Assembly: GCF_030035675.1 (NCBI RefSeq)
Contig: NC_084486.1
Location: 61,547,230 to 61,611,229 of the forward strand
Direction: 5' to 3'
From: Rhineura floridana
Lineage: Eukaryota > Chordata > Lepidosauria > Squamata > Rhineuridae
Length of the DNA: 64,000 nt
The notes below the pieces were generated by a model. The model did no database searches. It was not told the origin of the DNA and saw only the letters and a list, made by a program, of their open reading frames with translations. Positions 10,903 to 22,689 of this stretch are shown here, in pieces. The first letter of the stretch is position 1, and the number at the start of each line of letters is the position of its first letter. The position numbers were made by a program, and so were the translations under genes.

Positions 10903-13130
10903 GTGTATTTATTTATTTATTAAACTTGTATACCGCCCCATAGCCGAAGCTCTCTGGGCGGTTTACAACAACAAAAACCAAATACAATTTAAAATACATC
11001 TTTTAAAAACAATTTAAAACACAATTTAAAAATTTAAAACAATACAGAACACATGCTAAAATGCCTGGGAGAAGAGGAAAGTCTTGACCTGGCGCCGAAA
11101 AGATAACAGTGTTGGCACCAGGCGCACCTCGTCAGGGAGATCATTCCATAATTTGGGGGCCACCACTGACAAGGCCCTCTCCCTTGTTGCCATTCTCCGA
11201 GCTTCCCTCGGAGTAGGCACCCGGAGGAGGGCCTTTGATCTTGAATGTAGTGTATGGGTGGGTTCGTATCGGGAGAGGCGTTCCATCAGGTATTGTGGTC
11301 CCAAGCCGTGTAAGGCTTTATAGGTCAATACCAGCACCTTGAATCGAGCTCGGAAACATAAAGAAAGCCAGTGCAAGCTGGCCAGAATCGGTTTTACATG
11401 TTCAGACCGTCTGATCCCTGTTACCAATCCGGCCGCTGCATTTTGCACAAGCTGCAGTTTCCGAACCGTCTTCAAAGGCAGCCCCACGTAGAGTGCATTG
11501 CAGTAATCTAATTTAGAGGTTACCAGTGCATGGACAACTGAAGCCAGGTTATCCCTGTCCAGATAGGGACGTAGTTGGGCCACCAACCGAAGTTGGTGGA
11601 AGGCACTCCGTGCCACTGTGGCTACCTGAGCCTCAAGTGACAGAGATAATTCTAGGAGAACCCCCAAGCTATGAACCTGCTCCTTCAGGGGGAGTGCAAC
11701 CCCATCCAGAACAGGTTGGACATCCACCATCCGGTCAGAAGAACCACCCACTAGCAGCATCTCAGTCTTGTCTGGATTCAGCCTCAGTTTATTAGCCCTC
11801 ATCCAGTCCATTGTCACAGCCAGGCACCGGTTCAGCACATTGACGGCCTCACCTGAAGAAGATGAAAAGGAGAAATAGAGCTGCGTGTCATCAGCATACT
11901 GATGGCAACACATTCCAAAGCTCTGGATGACCGCACCCAACAGTTTCATGTAGATGTTGAACAGCATGGGGGACAGAACTGACCCCTGTGGAACCCCATA
12001 CTGGAGAGTCCAGGGTGCCGAGCAGTGTTCCCCAAGCACCACCTTCTTGAGCCAACCCGCCAAGTAGGAGAGGAACCACTACCATGCAGTCCCTCCCGCT
12101 CCCAACTCAACCAGTCTTCGCAGAAGGATACCATGGTCGATGGTATCGAAAGCTGCTGAGAGATCAAGGAGAATCAGCAGAGTCACACTCCTTCTGTCTC
12201 TCTCCCGACAAAGGTCATCATACAGGGCGACCAAGGCTGTTTCCGTGCCAAAACGAGGCCTGAAACCTGACTGAAATGGATCCAGATGATGGATCTCATC
12301 CAAGAGTGTCTGGAGCTGGCCCTCAACCACTTGTTCAAGGACCTTGCCCAGGAATGGAACATTTGCCACTGGCCTATTGTTATTAAGATTTTCTGGGCCC
12401 AGGCAGGGTCTCTTCAGGAGTGATCTCACTACTGCCTCTTTCAGGCAGCCAGGGACCACCCCCTCTCGCAGAGAGGCATTAATCACTTCCCTGGCCCAGC
12501 CGGCTGTTCCATCCCTGGTAGCTTTTATTAGCCAAGAAGGGCAAGGATCCAGCACAGAAGTGGTTGCACGAACCTGTCTAAACACCTTGTCAACGTCCTC
12601 AGGCTGTACCAACTGAAACTCATCCAAGAAATCAGGACAAGGCTGTGCTCTGGACCCTGCTTGATTCACCTACTATAACACTGGAGTCTAAATCCTGGTG
12701 GATGCTAAAGATTTTATCCTGGAAGTGCCTAGCAAATTCATTACAGCGGGCCTCAGATGGTTCTACCGTGTCCTTGGGGCCAGCGTGTAATAGCCCCCGG
12801 ACAATTCTGCTGGGCGGCAGATTGATGATTTGATAGTGGCAGCAAAATATTGTTTTTTTGCTGCCCTCACTGCCCCTAAATACAGCTTACCATAGGCACT
12901 TACCAGTGTGTAACTGCATCCACCAGGAGTTTGTCTCCATCTGCACTCAAGCCGTCTCCTATATTATTTCATCGCTCTCAGCTCTGGGGTATACCATGGA
13001 GCCATATGAGCTCTACACAGGAGCACAGGAGCTCAGGAGCAATCATGTCAACTGCTCGGGGTCATTTCTGTATTCCACAGTTCAACCAGGGTTTCGACAG
13101 GAGCGCCAGCCCCAGAGCCTTTTTTATCTT
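10903..13130 (-). mobile_element. L2-clade LINE, about 2.2 kb (copy B)
   Basis: Reads 5' to 3' from about 13130 down to 10903. The 5' part (12670-13130) encodes the linker before the RT, including a frame reading ARCNEFARHFQDKI at about 12755-12715. The RT follows, then a 3' UTR ending in an ATTT-type tail at 10903-10922. It is 5'-truncated because no endonuclease region is seen. It lies head-to-tail with copy A. Confidence 0.88.
11056..12669 (-). pseudogene. L2 LINE reverse transcriptase, one internal stop
   Basis: The same frame runs from 12669 to 11056 with one TAG at 12079-12081, apparently from a Gln codon before WF; otherwise about 535 codons are open. Motifs in order: NRPVANVPFLGK, LDPFQSGFRPRFGTETAL, LLDLSAAFDTIDH, YGVPQGSVLSPMLFNIYM, the catalytic QYADDTQLYFSF, LDYCNALYVGLP, LQLVQNAAAGLVTG, FKVLVLTYKALHGLGPQYL, LWNDLPDEVR and FRRQVKTFLF. 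This order is characteristic of the L2 clade. Upstream, near 12630-12665, the reading frame shifts relative to the linker region. The nearly open frame suggests a fairly young copy. It cannot make a whole protein as it stands. Confidence 0.9.
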
Positions 13131-13145
13131 TTAAATTACAGAAAA

Positions 13146-13783
13146 CAGGCGTAGCCAACATTGTACCTTCCAAAAGCTATTGGGCTACAACTCTTACAGA
13201 GCAATCTAAATGATAGGAAGCCGACAGACAAGGAGCTGTCAGAAAGCTCTGTGGCATCCTCTCCCTGTTTGGGAGCCACCAGTCTGGCTGAATGCAGGCT
13301 CCATCAGGAGCTGTGTTTGGGAACCGGAAGGGAAGAGCCTGCTCCGAAAAATAACACTTCAGGGCGTAAGCAGTCCCCACTAACCCGTAGTTCAATTATT
13401 TTCCTCCACTGATTTTTTGCCAGTGGAATTTCAAGGGGGACTTGGATGCCATGTAAGTCCTCTCCTGTGGCTCCTCTCCCACCACGCCCTGCAACGCTCC
13501 ATTTTCAGGGCTACCACCAGCTTCTTCTCGCTCTCCATTCACCAGACTGGCTGACCCTGATGGATCCCTGCTGGTGCTATGGCTAAGCCAGGATGAGGGG
13601 CTTTTGCTGGTGGAGATGGGAGCCTGCCAGCTCAGCCAGGGGTCTGACACATCTAACACTTCCCAGCCCGGCATATACTCAAGTTGGATTGTTCCCCAAA
13701 TCATTCCTGACCTTTAGCCTTGCTGGCTGGGGCTGATTGTAGTTGTAGAGCAATAACAAATGGAGGCCTCTACACTGGCTAAC
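13146..13783. mobile_element. hAT-like palindromic MITE split by another repeat
   Basis: The left arm (13146-13197: 'gcgtagccaacattgtacct', 'gggctacaactc') and right arm (about 13700-13783: 'ggctggggctgattgtagtt', 'tacactggctaacgc') are inverted versions of each other and match the element at 56542-56663. The space between the arms is filled by the unrelated block 13200-13697, so the MITE was there first. Confidence 0.6.
13200..13697. repeat. Unclassified GC-rich dispersed repeat, copy 1
   Basis: Shares ordered motifs with 26030-26545: 'tggctgaatgc' and a 'caggagc' word, 'aagcctgct', a phrase like 'caactggggagtaagccctc', 'cagctcagcc', and a close in 'caagttggattgt'. Short frames on both strands have no known domain. 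It sits inside the MITE at 13146-13783. No terminal repeats were recognised. Confidence 0.45.
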
Positions 13784-13789
13784 GCTTTA

Positions 13790-15061
13790 AAACATGCAGT
13801 ACTGCAGCTTTCTCCATAACTGTCATAAGAAGTCCATTCACTACTTTAAAATAAATAGTCTGAAATGCATTGTTCACAGGGAGAGGTGGCACTGACTCCT
13901 CTTCCTCAGTACAATATGTAGTGTAACGATTGTTATTAGCCAAATTACCCGCATCAGCAAAGTAGCACCATAAATACATTTTTGGTTCCAATACGTTTTT
14001 GTTCTTGGTCTTCTCACTTTTATGTTCTTCATATGTCTTTGACCAAATTTGTCAGGCACCTGAGCCAACATTTTATATGCACAGGGAAATATGGCACATT
14101 GGATATTAAATGCATTTGCGGCCCACCTTTGCCTTGCATGTGAATAAGAGATGGTACACTATTACAGTTTTCCCCATAATCTTGCTGGAATATATATTTC
14201 CTTACTATAAAGGACAAGTTATTTAGCCAAAATCCCATGAACTCTACTTTAAACACCTTTAAATTGTTGTTCCATTACATATTTCCCATGTAAGAAGCAA
14301 GCAGCACCCATTCCCAACAATTCCCAAACGGAAAGTTGGAATTGATCTTCAGCCTTGCAGTGAAAGAGATCTTTCTTCTTTGCCACCCTGAGTATTGCTA
14401 TCTGGGATGGGGAAGTAGCCTTTTCCATGCACACGCCAACATACACCCAGTCTTGAAACTGTTCAGCACATTTGTATATCTTGACATGGTCTGAGAACTA
14501 ATTCAATAAACGTTGTTCACTATATTTATGCTGTCAGATTGCCTCTGCTGCTATTCCAGAAATTGTTTTTTAGGTTTAAAAGGTCTTACCGCCGCCCAGT
14601 CCTAATTTTTACTTAGATTAGTCCTACTGTGTCCAGTGCCTTTGTACAAGATTGTGTTCTTAAACTGTACTTATAAAAGTCACTAAGAAGCTCAGTTGAA
14701 CATCTTTTATGCTATTTGTGCCATATGTGAATGTTGTAAATGTAGGAAAGAAAGCGGAAGAGAAATTGAGTGTATTCTGTTTTCACCAATATAGGTTGTT
14801 AATTCACATTATGCACTGATTTATGGTAGTTTAAGCCTTACATGTGATAATGCTTGAAAGAATAGGAGTGTAGATTTGAGCATGCGAGGGACATGCCCCA
14901 TTAATGAGCACTCTTTTAAACTGATGCTGACAATTATCATTATCATTTTTTTAAAAAAACTTTCTAAATTGTTTGTAGAGATCTTTTGTTTTATTCCAGA
15001 CTTCTTTTTCCATCCATTTGAATGCTGCTATCTTAATTTCCGTATACTATTGTGCCTGGAA
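13790..15061. other. Unassigned
   Basis: No gene or clear repeat. Several overlapping short minus-strand frames between 13779 and 14446 have no recognisable domain and no splice context. Confidence 0.4.
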
Positions 15062-15255
15062 ATGTTGTTTATTTATGTATCACATTTGAACCCCTTACCT
15101 CTTCCAAGGAGGTCAGAGCAGGGCTTTATCTGTGAGGTAGAATAGGCTCCCAAGATGGTGACTTCTCAAAGGGACTTTATAGCTGAGCAGGAATGTGAAT
15201 CCAGGATTCCCCCTCTGGCCACTGAACCCCATTGGCTGTGCTCCTGGCGTTTTGT
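15062..15255 (-). mobile_element. tRNA-derived SINE (MIR-like), minus strand
   Basis: The block runs from 'tttatttatgtatcacattt' through 'ctgtgaggtagaataggctc' and 'gactttatagctgagcagga' to 'gtgaatccaggattcccc'. Reversed, this is the usual order of a tRNA-related head, a core with the CTGTGAGGTAG word, and an A/T-rich LINE-like tail. Confidence 0.65.
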
Positions 15256-15940
15256 GCACACTCTGTAAAACATATCAGCTATACAAAACCAAACAATCCT
15301 ATTTCCATGGTTTTATTGCTATTTATAGAATGATACATGAACCATACGAACCAGAGCCAGAAACAGAAATGGACTGAAAGGGTAGAGAATGCTGCAGACT
15401 CTGCAATTCCATGACCACTTGTATACATGAATCGTGGTTGCTCATCAGCTGACAACAGATAGTGTGGGCCTGATCAAAAAGCTAAAATAAACCAGCAGTA
15501 AGTGTATAGCAAACAAGTAGTCACTCTAGGATATAAAAAGCTACTTAACAATATTTTCACAAATCACAAGAGTGGGGCTGAGAGAAAGGGTGGGCTTGAA
15601 AATATATAATGCTCCTTAGTTTATTAGAATGGGCCTATGTTTAACCAATATCTAAAAAACATAGAACTGTAGGTGTGAAGATCCCCAGTGGATGGATCAT
15701 CTAGTCAGGCTGTTCCTAATATGCAGCATGGTGGAGAACAACCTGCCTCAGGCGGCATCATGAAGGAATGATAGAAGGAGGCAGGAATTGGTGTCCAAAA
15801 AGTTAAAAGTGCTGGCCCTAGCTGACAGTGGGGGCACTTTTAGCTCCACTTCAGGCAGCAAAATATCTTGGGCTAGTACTGCAGCGAGTCCAGACCTATC
15901 ACAGAGTATGGCATCTCCTGAAGTACTGCTACAAGACGAG
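15256..15940. other. Unassigned
   Basis: Nothing recognised. The antiparallel frames between 15748 and 16166 overlap each other, and the plus one ends in a LINE/SINE tail. Confidence 0.4.
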
Positions 15941-16075
15941 TCACCAACCTTTTTCTTTATATAACGGTGGGGAACCTGTGGCACTCTGGGACTACTGCTA
16001 TTGTGCTGTCTATGCCATATGTATGGGCTCCTGCTGGGAGGAAGGGTGGGATATAAATCAAATAATAAATACTTA
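15941..16075 (+). mobile_element. LINE/SINE 3' end with AAT-rich tail
   Basis: Ends 'gctcctgctgggaggaaggg', 'tgggatataaatcaaataat', a tail shared by 27843-27908, 50835-50900, 57770-57835 and, reversed, 36995-37045. Confidence 0.6.
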
Positions 16076-16184
16076 TTTGTCTGTTCTGCATCTCTGTCTA
16101 AGGGAGCCATCCAAACTCAAGATCTGCCAGGATGAGCAAGCAACTCAGAAACTTCGACTAGTCTAAAATGGGTGTTAAGATCAG

Positions 16185-16505
16185 CAAAGAAAGCCTCCTT
16201 GGTAGTTCCCCAACCCTCAGAAGTTCAGGGGATGGTGGCCCGGGAGAGAGCTTTCTCTGTGGAAGCCCCTAAGATGTGGAATTCCTCCCTACAGAGGTGT
16301 GTCTGGCAACTTTGCTGTACAGTTTTCAGTGAATGCTAAAGACATACCTCTTTACCCTGGCCTTTGGCTCCTGAAATGTGTGTTTTCAGGACCCATTCTA
16401 TTCTTGTGATTGAAAAGTGTTTTAATTCTTTGTTAATATTGTATTTTAGATTTTGTAACCTACCCTGGGACCTATTGATGAAGGGGGGCAATAAATATAA
16501 ATAGT
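16185..16505 (+). mobile_element. L2-clade LINE, 3' end
   Basis: Worn C-terminal L2 coding text (MVAREERAFSVEAP, MWNSSLQRC) is followed by 'cttgtgattgaaaagtgttt', 'aacctaccctgggacc' and a simple-repeat tail (AGT-type) near 16500. The stops show it is dead. Confidence 0.75.
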
Positions 16506-19479
16506 AGTAGCAGTAACAGTAATAACAGTTGTGGTAGGAGTAGTATTGGATCCCCCAATTCAGTCATAACTGTGTAAAAAATTTTTTGTCAGTCTAATTG
16601 TGACTTCAACAATATGGGTAATAGCAAAATAATTAAGTTTAAAGGGAAAGCAAGCTTATGTGACACTGTTGTTTTGTTCAGCTTCTTCTTCAGTTGGCCT
16701 CAGGGCTCTGGTGTTTGCCCAACATTGTCATCTTTGGAAACTGACCATGTCTCCTTGTGCTCCAGTGCTGACAGTGACATTTGAATCAGGGATTCTTGTA
16801 TCTCCTCCGTAAGAAGTTATGTGAACCCTAGAAGTGGGGATAGCACACACATCTTCCAGGGGAGAAGATGCTTGAACAGTTGCTTCAATTTATACACAAA
16901 AAAAATGGAAACAGTTTATTTAGGTCCAAATGACAAAAGTAAATTGTGTCCTCAGATGTACAAGACAACTGCTTTGATTTGAAGCCCAAGGGACAGTTGA
17001 TGTGAAGTCCTAAACACAGCTATCCTTCATACATGCTTATTTTCTTTGTTCATTGTACAGTATAAGCTTGAGGATATCAGCCAACTGGTGATGGACATTG
17101 GATAGGGAGGATCTCACTTCAGTGCTAGTGTTTATACAGTAGATGGCCTTAAACATAGTCCAGCCTTTCAAAGTACTGTACATGATACTGTCCATATCAC
17201 TAAGATAGGAAAGTACAATTGATTCCTTCTGTTGATTAACTAGTTTTAAGCTGAGCTGCAGAGAAGTTGAACTTTGAGGAAGTTCAGCTTCTATAGAAAG
17301 GGAGGAGTATCCATAAACGTATCTCAACTGTTTGTTTAGGAACACCTGGCACACTTATCAAAACTTATCAAACTGTAAACCAAATGGATCGACGCAGGAA
17401 TTAGTTGTGTAATTTTCCTGGAAGCATTCATGGGAGATATTTCAAGGACGAATATACTCAAGTATTAAGTCTGTTGACTTGATACTGCAGGAGTAGATTA
17501 CACTTATTGTATGCACAAGTTTCATAAGGCATTTATCTTGTCTTGACTTGTTCAAAAATACAAAACAAACAGGAGGAAAACAAAGGAAAAATATGTTTTC
17601 ACAGTGACCAGAAAGCAAGAATTGTCAAAAGACACATTTTTCAGGTGTCAGCAAATCCTTTTACTTGTATCTGCAAACAGGAGTGAATTGTAGAATTTTC
17701 CACCAGTGTACACTTAGCTATTTGTAGAAAGGCAAAAGTAATACATGTTTCCTATCTCTTGTGAATGATTCAATTCAATAGGCTTTCAGCATATAAGTCT
17801 CTTTTCCCCTGACTTTCTTTCTTGAAAATAATGCATTTGCCAGCTGGGGGAAAGTGTGACATTTGATAAAGAATATCAGGCATCTTTAAACTAGTGTGAC
17901 TCATGTGATATAGCCAAAATTTAGTTCTAACTCTACAGAATTTCATTTCAAATAGCCATGTATATAAAAGTAGGAACACGGCAAAAAATACATTATTAGA
18001 TCAATCTGTGTGCTGATGAAATGAATAGTCCCAATTCATAGGTGAGCTTCTTTCACTTTGAAAAAATCATTTGTTTTGGGAATATGTTTGCTGCACTAGC
18101 GTCAATAATATCATTTCTGCAGAAGGTCCTGTGCTAATCTCCTAGCCTTGCAACACAGGCAGTCTAGGGTGCTTTGCTTACAACTAGTGTCAACAAAACC
18201 AACTAGATATACGCTTAAACAATGCAGCTGCATAAATCTTTGCAACTTTAGTGTCTATATTTGAGTATGCAAATGAGCTTATTTTAAGAAAGACAGCTTG
18301 TTCTTCACTAAGTTCCATGTGATATTTTGAAAAGTGCATACCTTGCAGAAGGGTATGACCTGGCAATGAAGTAAAGAAGAAAAGTGTTGTCGTTCTTCTA
18401 GTCTTTTTGACTTTCAGCAGTCTAAGAACCAGCCTGTAGGTCAGGATGCAAAATGAGAACATCACTTTTTTTCCCTCTAAAAATGAACTCAGGTGAATGA
18501 CTACCTGTCAGTTTGGAAGTAAAGTGGGGTCAACCAAAAGCAAGTGAGTGGTTTTTTTTTACATACTTGGGGTTACCTAGGTATGCTGAAGCATCAAAGT
18601 TTGTAATTTTTATTTTTTAAAAATAAAACTGCCTGAAAAGAACCAGTGAGCTTACAGAATGCTGATGATAGTTGGAATGAGAGAGAGAAAGAGTTGAGAT
18701 CTAAAGAAGTGAGAAATTAGGTAGATTGTGTAACAAAGCAATTCTAAGTAGGGTTGTGGTAAGACTGTTGCCACATGTCAAGCCCTGCCAGGCCAGAAGG
18801 TGGGGCTGTAGTTTCTTGTCATTTTTCACTATGCCAGGATGAAGCTGGCATAGGTTAGGGGATTGAGGATCTGGTCCCTCAGAGGATCTGCAGGACTTTA
18901 GATCCAACAGATTCAAAACCAGCGGAGTCTTGCCTCGAAGCACCCCATTTCAGGGCTTTCTGCTGCTATTGCCAGCAAGAGCATTCTATTCTCCTGGGTG
19001 AACTGGGGAGCCCGCCCCCCCAAGCTGCTAGTGCTCCTCTCCACCAAGGGAAGCCAACAGAGAGGCAGGTATGTACAATCCTAATACCTGGCATCCCACC
19101 ACCAGCAATCAACATGGGGGGTGGATGAGAATATATTCTTAGTCTATCAATTACTGTAAGTCTGTGGTTCAGAGCATTTTATGCTTGGAATGTTTAAGTA
19201 CCTACCACCCTGGAAAGAAAGACCCATGGAGAACTGGGGAAGATGGAATTGGCCTGCTCCAGCCTGGCAGTTTATTGTAAATATCCTGGCAGAAGGGATT
19301 AGGATTACAGAGATGTGTGGCTTGAGGTTATAGGGATAGTATAGTCTCCAGAACCTGTATGCTGAGGTGACCTTTATCCTTTCTCCACTGCTGAAACTCT
19401 CCAGTTCCAGAGACACCTGACCAGTCGCATTGTGTTGTTCCTGTTCCAGGCTGGCTGGAGCTCTAAGCCTGAGCATTCC
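16506..19479. other. Unassigned, about 3 kb
   Basis: No supported gene, RNA gene or repeat. Base use is ordinary and A/T-rich. The frames at 17037-17354, 17770-17979, 18190-18465 and 18701-18943 (all minus) lack domains and are not called. A host intron or intergenic origin is equally possible. Confidence 0.45.
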
Positions 19480-19849
19480 TCTTAAGGCAACAGGGGGGAA
19501 CCTTTTTCAGTCCCTTCTAGGCAAACCCTCCAGGGACCATCTCACCTTCCAGTGGTGGGCAAGGCCAGAGGCAAAAATGGATGGAGTAATACATGAGAAC
19601 TTTATATTGGTACGGTAGGCTAGTTTCTGTGCATCCTCCCTCACACACCCCTCGCTATCCTCCATCCATGCAAGCAAGAGGCATTATCAGAGTTCACGAA
19701 TGCATTCCGATGAGGCAAAAACACTTGAGGAGGGTGTGAAGCAGACCTGGTGAGGGATGTAGATAAGGAGGGTATGTGGCCTGGGGGAGAGTCCTGAATG
19801 CCAGGCAGAGAAGCCTGGAGTGATATATTTCCCCACCCCTGTCTTAAGG
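19480..19849. mobile_element. Non-autonomous hAT element with 8-bp target duplication
   Basis: The element body is 19488-19841. It opens CAACAGGGGGGAACCTTTTT (the family form CAGGGG...GGAACCTTTTTC with two extra bases) and closes CCCCACCCCTG. Both sides carry the same 8 bases TCTTAAGG (19480-19487 and 19842-19849), as hAT transposases make. No transposase is encoded in its 354 bp, so it must have been moved in trans. Confidence 0.85.
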
Positions 19850-19959
19850 GGTGTAAATAAACTGCAACAGTGTGTTGCTGGTCCCACTTGTATAATGCTA
19901 ATGGAAACCCAAGGTGGTTTATAAGAGAAGTGTATAATTACTTACTGAACATAATTATA

Positions 19960-20328
19960 ATTCACTAATAGGAAAAAGACCTTGCAGTTTAAGAATGTAC
20001 CTATAGCCAACAGATATTTCTATCAAACTTTAAAAAGCAAGGAAATTGGGCAGCTATAGTGAATGCACCAGGGAAGCAGGATTATGTTACCAAATTCTTC
20101 CAAGCTACACAGGAAGTGGATTGGACTGTGAAATACCAACCCAAATTGTGTTTGCATTTTGACAAATTTGTAGGGCAGTCCAATATCTCAGATAGGAGGT
20201 CTGGTCTACTGCTCCCCTGGTGCATTCACTATAGCTGCCCAATTTCCCAGCTTTTTAAAGTTAGATAGAAATATCTGTTGGCTATAGGTACGTTCCTAAA
20301 CAGCAAGTTTTTTTGCCTATTAGTGAAT
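19960..20328. mobile_element. DNA element with about 100-bp inverted repeats
   Basis: The outer ends pair as ATTCACTAATAGG at 19960 and CCTATTAGTGAAT ending 20328. Further in, 'atgtacctatagccaacaga' pairs with 'tctgttggctataggtacg', and 'gaaattgggcagctatagtg' with its complement near 20240. The core (20090-20210) is single-copy within the element. Target duplication is unclear and no transposase is present. A relative lies at 6490-6715. Confidence 0.8.
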
Positions 20329-21384
20329 AGGCAAATAGTGAATATACTCCAGGCTTGACCGGGTGTTCCCTTTACTACTTGAAGGTCACTTTTAAGCATG
20401 CTTCTTTGAAAGGTGAAACCTTCACAGTGGCATGGGATACAGGATTGATCAGTCAACATCGCTGAAACTCTCCGATTGCAGCTGCTCATCATCATCAATT
20501 AGCTTTTTACCCAAAGGTCTTCAAGCATAATACAGAACAAAAAAACTTGTGTTTTGCCATCTCCACTTTCTGTCTCTGTAACAGAATAAGGGAAATACTT
20601 CATTCCCAGAGGCAGCACAATAAATTTTGATGGCCATAATCTCATAAGAATGAGAGAGGTGCAGGTAACTACAGTCTCCTTGGATGGTTTTATGAGGTGG
20701 AAGCTGAGGCGGAGAAGATTAGGCTGCTAACCTCTGGCCTAAAGGGAGCTGATGTGCCTTTAGTAGCTTCATCATGACAGGATGAAGTTTGTCAGATGGA
20801 GTTTCTGTAATCACTGCAGAACCCTGGCAGGAGCACTGTCTGACAAATGTCCTCCTGCCTCACCTCTAAAGACAACTTGGCAACCCTTGTCGAAGACACA
20901 ACCCACTTTATATTATTTTGTTTCTCACTGAAGGTGTAGTATACACCTTGAAATCACTCACAACAGTTGCCCTTTCAGCTTGAATTCTCCAGCAACACAG
21001 GGCTTTGAGGAGAGGAGTGCTATACTTTGCTGCCTGAGGTTGTTTAAAATGTGTGAGGTGATAAAGTTCACCTGGCACATGTTAAAATCACAATATTTAT
21101 AATGTGTTAACTGATACCATTATAAGCCAACCGAGCACAGAATCTCTTGTGAATTCACTGGGTTTTGTTTTTTCATGGGCACAACACAGGCCTCTCTGTT
21201 CATGAAAAAAACCCTTCAAGTCATTATTAATTATAATCATTATTGATCTTTCCAGAACCATAAGTTGTACAAACAGCACATTGCAAACAAGTACATATAC
21301 ATGTTTAAGCCCATATCATATCCTATATATTACTGATATTACTGATGAGTGAAAAATGTTGTATACCAGGTTAATAATTTCCCA
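20329..21384. other. Unassigned
   Basis: No gene or confident repeat. Short frames here show no domain. Confidence 0.4.
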
Positions 21385-22030
21385 CAGCCACGCTGCCTCC
21401 ATTACACACTGGGGCTCTTCGAAGTCACCCTGGACTTGTGGAGCAGTAAAGAGCACTTTCCGCCAGGCCGGGAATACCACCAGCAGTTTGGGCACTGGCC
21501 CTGCCCGGACTACCTGCTCTGCCACCACCCACTACGCTACTACAACTGTGGGGTGAGAGCAAGCCGCCCCAGCAGGCACGCTTACGCACTGTCTTGACCC
21601 TGTTTACACCATCATCCATGCCATGGCCTGTGGCTTCTTCAATCCCATGCTGTCCACTGATGACAGCGAGCTGATGACAACTGGCCGACCAAGGTCTACA
21701 TCTACCCGGTCTATTCGCTCCATTTGCAGACGCTGCCGGGGAGTCATTCGGCCAGCCCGAGAGGAACTTACGGTGGCACCTACCACTCCGGAAGAGCTGC
21801 AAGACTACAAGTCCTGGGAGCTGCTGCTGCAGCGTTGGAAGGCCCGCGGGCCAGACCAGTTGGTCAGCCTGCCAGTTGCTGCTGCCCTGTTTTCACTTTA
21901 CCAGCATCGTCGTCGTTGTCGTCATCATCCTGGGCCACGCAGACAGAGACCCCCAGCGTTAAGCTGCGCTACTCCTGGTCTGAGCCACAGGCCGTCACCG
22001 TTTCAAACTGGTGTACTGCCCCTTGAAATA
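21385..22030 (+). pseudogene. GC-rich, coding-like block, unidentified
   Basis: About 645 bp stand out from A/T-rich surroundings by high GC and codon-like texture. No single frame is open throughout. Different plus frames give coding-like text in turn: a Cys/Tyr-rich piece (HWPCPDYLLCHHPLRYYNC) at about 21480-21555, then HAMACGFFNPMLSTDDSELM at 21617-21676, then KVYIYPVYSL near 21695. This is what a processed pseudogene or decayed retrocopy looks like. I could not identify the parent. The Cys spacing faintly recalls Shisa-type domains, but that is a guess. A cryptic 'cccacag|...gtgaga' pair frames 21388-21550, so a real exon cannot be excluded. The LINE tail at 22060-22240 follows. Confidence 0.4.
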
Positions 22031-22059
22031 GCTGTAAGTTCAGGTGATATGGAATGCCT

Positions 22060-22240
22060 TTCCTAGATATTTTTTCTTAATTAATGTTATTTAATTTCAT
22101 TTTTTGTACAATGTATTGCTTTATTGATGTATTGCCTTGTTGATGTATTTTTATATTTGTGTTGACTTTTTCTGTAAGCCGCCTTGAGGGCCGTTTGGCT
22201 GAAAGGCGGGGTTTAAACAAACATTAACATAACATTGTAT
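22060..22240 (+). mobile_element. LINE/SINE 3' tail
   Basis: Ends 'gtaagccgccttgagggccg', 'gaaaggcggggtttaaacaa', the usual 3' end phrase of many squamate LINEs, followed by an A-rich tail. Confidence 0.65.
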
Positions 22241-22689
22241 TTATGGTTTTTTTAAAAAACTAACAATGTAGGAAATTATTTTTTTACCTGAATGATATAG
22301 GGAACATTTGAAAAGTTTAGAACAATGGGCTGCAACTGCTTGGTTACCAGCCAGACCTACTGCCAACATGGACCAGAGGCTAAAATCCCTTTGAGATTCT
22401 GTTCTGTTTGTTTACACTCTTCCATTCCCACACATATCACCTGTGTACAGAAGCCACACATACTTTCCACAAATGTTATCATCACTCTTTTCTCCAACTC
22501 TACTTACCTACCACACAACTGAAAATATTCCAGAAGCAACAGAGGAGAATGAATATGTGTTCCTTTCCGTGCCCTGGAAATGGAGGGCAAAGGCAATGGA
22601 AGAGGGATAGATGACAGAAAAGTAGGTGGGTGGAGGAAGAAGATTATATTTGTTGCAGGCCATTTTGTAATAACTGAAAGGTTGATGAT
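22241..22689. other. Unassigned
   Basis: Nothing recognised; overlapping short frames on both strands cancel out. Confidence 0.4.

Noticed and set aside
11084-12616. Plus-strand open frames inside the L2 copy
   Set aside because: They are antisense shadows of the L2 RT frame, whose motifs are on the minus strand.
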